DNA of 7,225 bases. Origin: an uncultured Romboutsia sp. GTDB lineage: Bacteria > Bacillota > Clostridia > Peptostreptococcales > Peptostreptococcaceae. The notes under the pieces are model-generated. The model worked only from the letters and a program-made list of their open reading frames with translations. It was not told the origin of the DNA and made no database searches. Shown piece by piece: positions 4,968-7,225 of the stretch. The position numbers and the translations under genes were made by a program. The DNA lies in assembly GCA_937880075.1 (NCBI GenBank), contig CALFLM010000035.1:1-7225 (forward strand). Reading direction: 5' to 3'. How positions within the stretch are numbered: position 1 is the first letter of the stretch; each line of letters starts with the position of its first letter.

Positions 4968-6629
4968 ATGAGAAAAGAAAGTTTAAGGGTAATACCATTA
5001 GGAGGACTTGGAGAAATTGGTAAGAATATAACTGCTATAGAATATGAAGATGAAATAATAGTTATTGATTGTGGGATATCTTTTCCAGATGAAGATATGT
5101 ATGGTATAGACTTAGTAATACCAGATATAAAATATTTACTTGATAATAAAGATAAAGTAAAAGGTTTATTTTTAACTCATGGTCATGAAGATCATATAGG
5201 AGCAATTCCTTATATATTGAATCAAATAAATATGTCTGTATATGGGACTAAACTTACAATAGGCTTAGTTGAAAGCAAATTAAAAGAGCATGATATGTTA
5301 TCTAGATCTAAGTTAATTTCTGTAAGACCTGGAGAATCAATAAAATTAGATAAACTAACTATAGAATTTATAAGAGTGACTCATAGTATAGCTGAATCAT
5401 GTGCTCTAGCTATACATACTCCAATAGGTATAGTTTTACATACAGGTGATTTTAAAATAGATTATACTCCAATAGACGGAAAAGTTATGGATTTAAATAA
5501 AATAGCACAACTTGGACAAGAAGGAGTTTTACTTTTAATGGCAGATAGTACTAATGTAGAAAGATCAGGACATTCTTTATCTGAAAAAATTATAGGAGAA
5601 ACTTTAAATAGAATAATATCTAATGCAAAGGGAAGGGTTATTGTAGCTACATTTGCATCAAATATACATAGAATGCAACAAATAGCAGATGCATCTATGA
5701 TACATGATAGAAAAATAGTTTTTAGCGGAAGAAGTATGGAAAACATATCAAATGTTGCTATGGAGCTTGGGTATTTGCATATACCAGAAGATAGTATCGT
5801 AAGTATTGAAGATTTAAATAGATATCCCAGTGATAAGATTACAATAATAACTACTGGTAGCCAGGGAGAGCCAATGGCAGGGTTATCTAGAATAGCTTAT
5901 GGATCACATAGACATATATCTATAGAACCGGATGATTTATTTATAATATCTGCATCACCTATACCAGGAAATGATAAGTTAGTATCTAGAGTGATAAATC
6001 AACTATTTAGAAAAGGTGTAGAAGTAATATATGAAGATTTAGAAGAAATACATGTATCAGGACATGCATATAAAGAAGAATTAAAATTAATTCATACATT
6101 AGTAAAGCCTAAATACTTTATGCCTGTACATGGCGAGTATAGACATTTAAAACATCACAGTGATTTGGCTTTAAAATTGGGGATGAATAAATCAAATGTA
6201 TTTACATTAGAAACAGGTCAAGTTTTAGAAATTTCTCATGATAAAGCTATAGCAACTGAAAAAGTACACACAGGTGTTGTATTTGTAGATGGAATAGGTG
6301 TTGGAGATGTAGGAAATATAGTTTTAAGAGATAGAAGGGATTTAGCTAAAGATGGTATGGTAACGATAGTTGTTGTGATAGATAAGGAAAACTATAGTAT
6401 AGTATCGGGTCCAGATATTATAACAAGAGGTTTTATATATGCAAGGGAATCTGAAGACCTTATAAATAAGATAAAAGATATATCAAAAGAAGAGATAGAA
6501 ATTTGCTTAGATAGAAATATATTAGAATGGCAAATATTAAAAAGTAGTGTGAGAAAGTCTGTAGAGCAACTACTTTATCATAAAACAAAAAGAAGACCAA
6601 GTGTGTTTCCTATAATTATGGAGGTTTAA
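4968..6629 (+). CDS. rnj: Ribonuclease J (metallo-beta-lactamase/beta-CASP RNase)
   Basis: This enzyme degrades and matures mRNA and rRNA in the cytoplasm by 5'-3' exonuclease and endonuclease activity, using two zinc ions. The 553-residue length matches Bacillus RNase J1/J2 (about 555). Visible motifs: GGLGEIGKN (12-20), zinc ligands HGHEDH (71-76), H139 in VTHS and D161 in HTGDFK; beta-CASP elements MADSTNVE (191-198), FASNIHR (229-235) and HVSGHA (362-367); and MPVHGEYRHL (385-394) with H388 as a further metal ligand. The C-terminal dimerisation domain (about 440-553) ends with RRPSVFPIIMEV, typical of the family. No catalytic residue is missing. The start is ATG 4968 with AGAGGT (4955-4960) 7 bases upstream. 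It is transcribed alone, away from the coat gene. Which paralogue (J1 or J2) it is cannot be settled here. Confidence 0.97.
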   Translation: MRKESLRVIPLGGLGEIGKNITAIEYEDEIIVIDCGISFPDEDMYGIDLVIPDIKYLLDNKDKVKGLFLTHGHEDHIGAIPYILNQINMSVYGTKLTIGLVESKLKEHDMLSRSKLISVRPGESIKLDKLTIEFIRVTHSIAESCALAIHTPIGIVLHTGDFKIDYTPIDGKVMDLNKIAQLGQEGVLLLMADSTNVERSGHSLSEKIIGETLNRIISNAKGRVIVATFASNIHRMQQIADASMIHDRKIVFSGRSMENISNVAMELGYLHIPEDSIVSIEDLNRYPSDKITIITTGSQGEPMAGLSRIAYGSHRHISIEPDDLFIISASPIPGNDKLVSRVINQLFRKGVEVIYEDLEEIHVSGHAYKEELKLIHTLVKPKYFMPVHGEYRHLKHHSDLALKLGMNKSNVFTLETGQVLEISHDKAIATEKVHTGVVFVDGIGVGDVGNIVLRDRRDLAKDGMVTIVVVIDKENYSIVSGPDIITRGFIYARESEDLINKIKDISKEEIEICLDRNILEWQILKSSVRKSVEQLLYHKTKRRPSVFPIIMEV

Positions 6630-6735
6630 GAAAATATATTAGTAAGGGTAAATTAAAATAATTAAAAGTAAGTTTAAAATATAGTATTATTTAAATTTGT
6701 AAAATGGTATCGAAATAAACATAAATAAAATAATG

Positions 6736-6763
6736 ACAAAATTGAATAAGCCTTCATAGTATA
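6736..6763 (+). promoter_or_regulatory. Candidate sigma-K-type promoter for the small membrane protein
   Basis: The sequence has AC (6736-6737), a 17-base spacer, then CATAGTATA (6755-6763). This matches the sigma-K pattern AC, 16-17 nt, CATAnnnTA at every specified position. Transcription would start near 6770, giving a leader of about 40 nt that holds a small hairpin (AGAGT 6769-6773 with ACTCT 6778-6782) and the ribosome site AGGGGGT. It is the best sporulation-promoter match in the window. Confidence 0.5.
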
Positions 6764-6811
6764 GATTAAGAGTAAAAACTCTATAAATCAATTACAACAG
6801 GGGGTAGCAAT

Positions 6812-6988
6812 ATGTTAGACAGATTTTTTGGTAACAATGGATGTTTTGGTGGAGCTTGGTGGATAATAGTACTATTCTTCTTATTCTTAGCATTTCAAGA
6901 TGTTTGGTGTGATATAGATATATGTGCTTGGATACCATTTTTAATATTATTATTAATAGTTTGTGCATCTGGAGATTTATTTGATTAA
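6812..6988 (+). CDS. Small two-helix Cys/Trp-rich membrane protein, 58 aa
   Basis: ATG 6812 is preceded by AGGGGGT (6799-6805) at 6 bases, and the frame ends at TAA 6986-6988, just before a strong terminator. The protein begins MLDRFFGNNG. It has a Gly/Cys N-terminus (C11), a first membrane helix (about 16-29), a short acidic loop with DVWCDIDIC (30-38; C33 and C38), a second helix (about 40-52; C51) and an acidic tail ending GDLFD. Four Cys and four Trp (16, 17, 32, 40) in 58 residues is striking. It resembles in style the tiny Gly- or Cys-rich membrane proteins expressed in sporulating Firmicutes (such as YjcZ), but I cannot assign a family. A sigma-K-like promoter upstream suggests late mother-cell expression. 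Coding is supported by the ribosome site, composition and flanking signals. Confidence 0.8.
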   Translation: MLDRFFGNNGCFGGAWWIIVLFFLFLAFQDVWCDIDICAWIPFLILLLIVCASGDLFD

Positions 6989-7027
6989 TGTGTATGTTAG
7001 AACTTTAATGTTTTAATGAAACAATAC

Positions 7028-7073
7028 AATAGAGGTATTTTAGTATCACTAGGTACTATAGTACCTCTATTTT
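7028..7073 (+). terminator. Rho-independent terminator of the small membrane protein gene
   Basis: A 20-bp stem (7028-7047 with 7052-7071) has one T-T mismatch (7040/7059) and two G-T pairs and closes a 4-nt loop (ACTA). The outer 10 bp (AATAGAGGTA with TACCTCTATT) are perfect, and the 3' arm runs into TTTT. It begins 40 bases after the stop at 6988. Confidence 0.85.
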
Positions 7074-7225
7074 AAGTTTATTAAAAAGATATTTTTAAAT
7101 AATTTGTTAATGAGAATATCTATAATATATTTTTATTTCATATAAAATTCTTTAAAAAAGTATATTTATATATATATGTTTTAATTAAAATATTTCATTA
7201 GGTAAAGTTATTATTTTGTGTTATT

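Noticed and set aside
5462..5746. Minus-strand open frame inside the RNase J gene
   Set aside because: It overlaps the conserved beta-CASP coding region and is a shadow frame.
7074..7225. A gene or RNA in the final 150 bases
   Set aside because: Both strands are interrupted by stops and lack ribosome sites; only a weak 7-bp inverted repeat (7087-7093 with 7115-7121) is present.

Overview
The window comes from a very AT-rich, low-GC Gram-positive genome. A CotF-type spore coat gene, mother-cell-type sporulation promoter sequences, a full-length RNase J, strong AGGAGG-type ribosome binding sites and a lipoprotein with a classical lipobox point to an endospore-forming member of the Clostridia. 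Peptostreptococcaceae (relatives of Clostridioides, Paraclostridium and Romboutsia) is my best guess from overall flavour, but that is inference.

Layout, left to right. Bases 1-74 are the last codons of an unidentified + strand gene, closed by a 15-bp terminator hairpin. Next come a YkvI-family membrane protein (248-1348), whose Shine-Dalgarno lies entirely inside a perfect 13-bp hairpin, and an unrecognised acidic 288-aa protein (1458-2324). A 97-nt near-palindrome (2336-2432), MITE-like in form and ending in a T-run, separates these from a convergent minus-strand gene (2438-2764). That gene encodes a small five-repeat protein resembling the 'beta-flower' proteins. A divergent intergenic region of about 300 bp leads to a BMP/PnrA-type nucleoside-binding lipoprotein (3064-4104) with its own terminator. 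A convergent CotF/ferritin-like spore coat gene follows (4239-4748, minus), then ribonuclease J (4968-6629, plus). The last gene is a 58-aa, two-helix, Cys- and Trp-rich membrane protein (6812-6988), with a well-matched sigma-K-type promoter upstream and a 20-bp terminator hairpin downstream. The final 150 bp hold no gene I can support.

The genes do not form one pathway. They look like single-gene or two-gene transcription units. A loose sporulation theme joins the coat protein, the small membrane protein and possibly the beta-flower-like protein. RNase J is a housekeeping RNA-decay enzyme. The BMP lipoprotein is a transport component without its ABC partners nearby. The most notable signals are the SD-masking hairpin before the YkvI gene, the palindromic element at 2336-2432 whose arm differences preserve RNA pairing through G-U wobbles, the five-repeat His-rich protein, and the sigma-K-linked small membrane protein. 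I found no CRISPR array, tRNA, rRNA, transposase gene or recognisable defence system.
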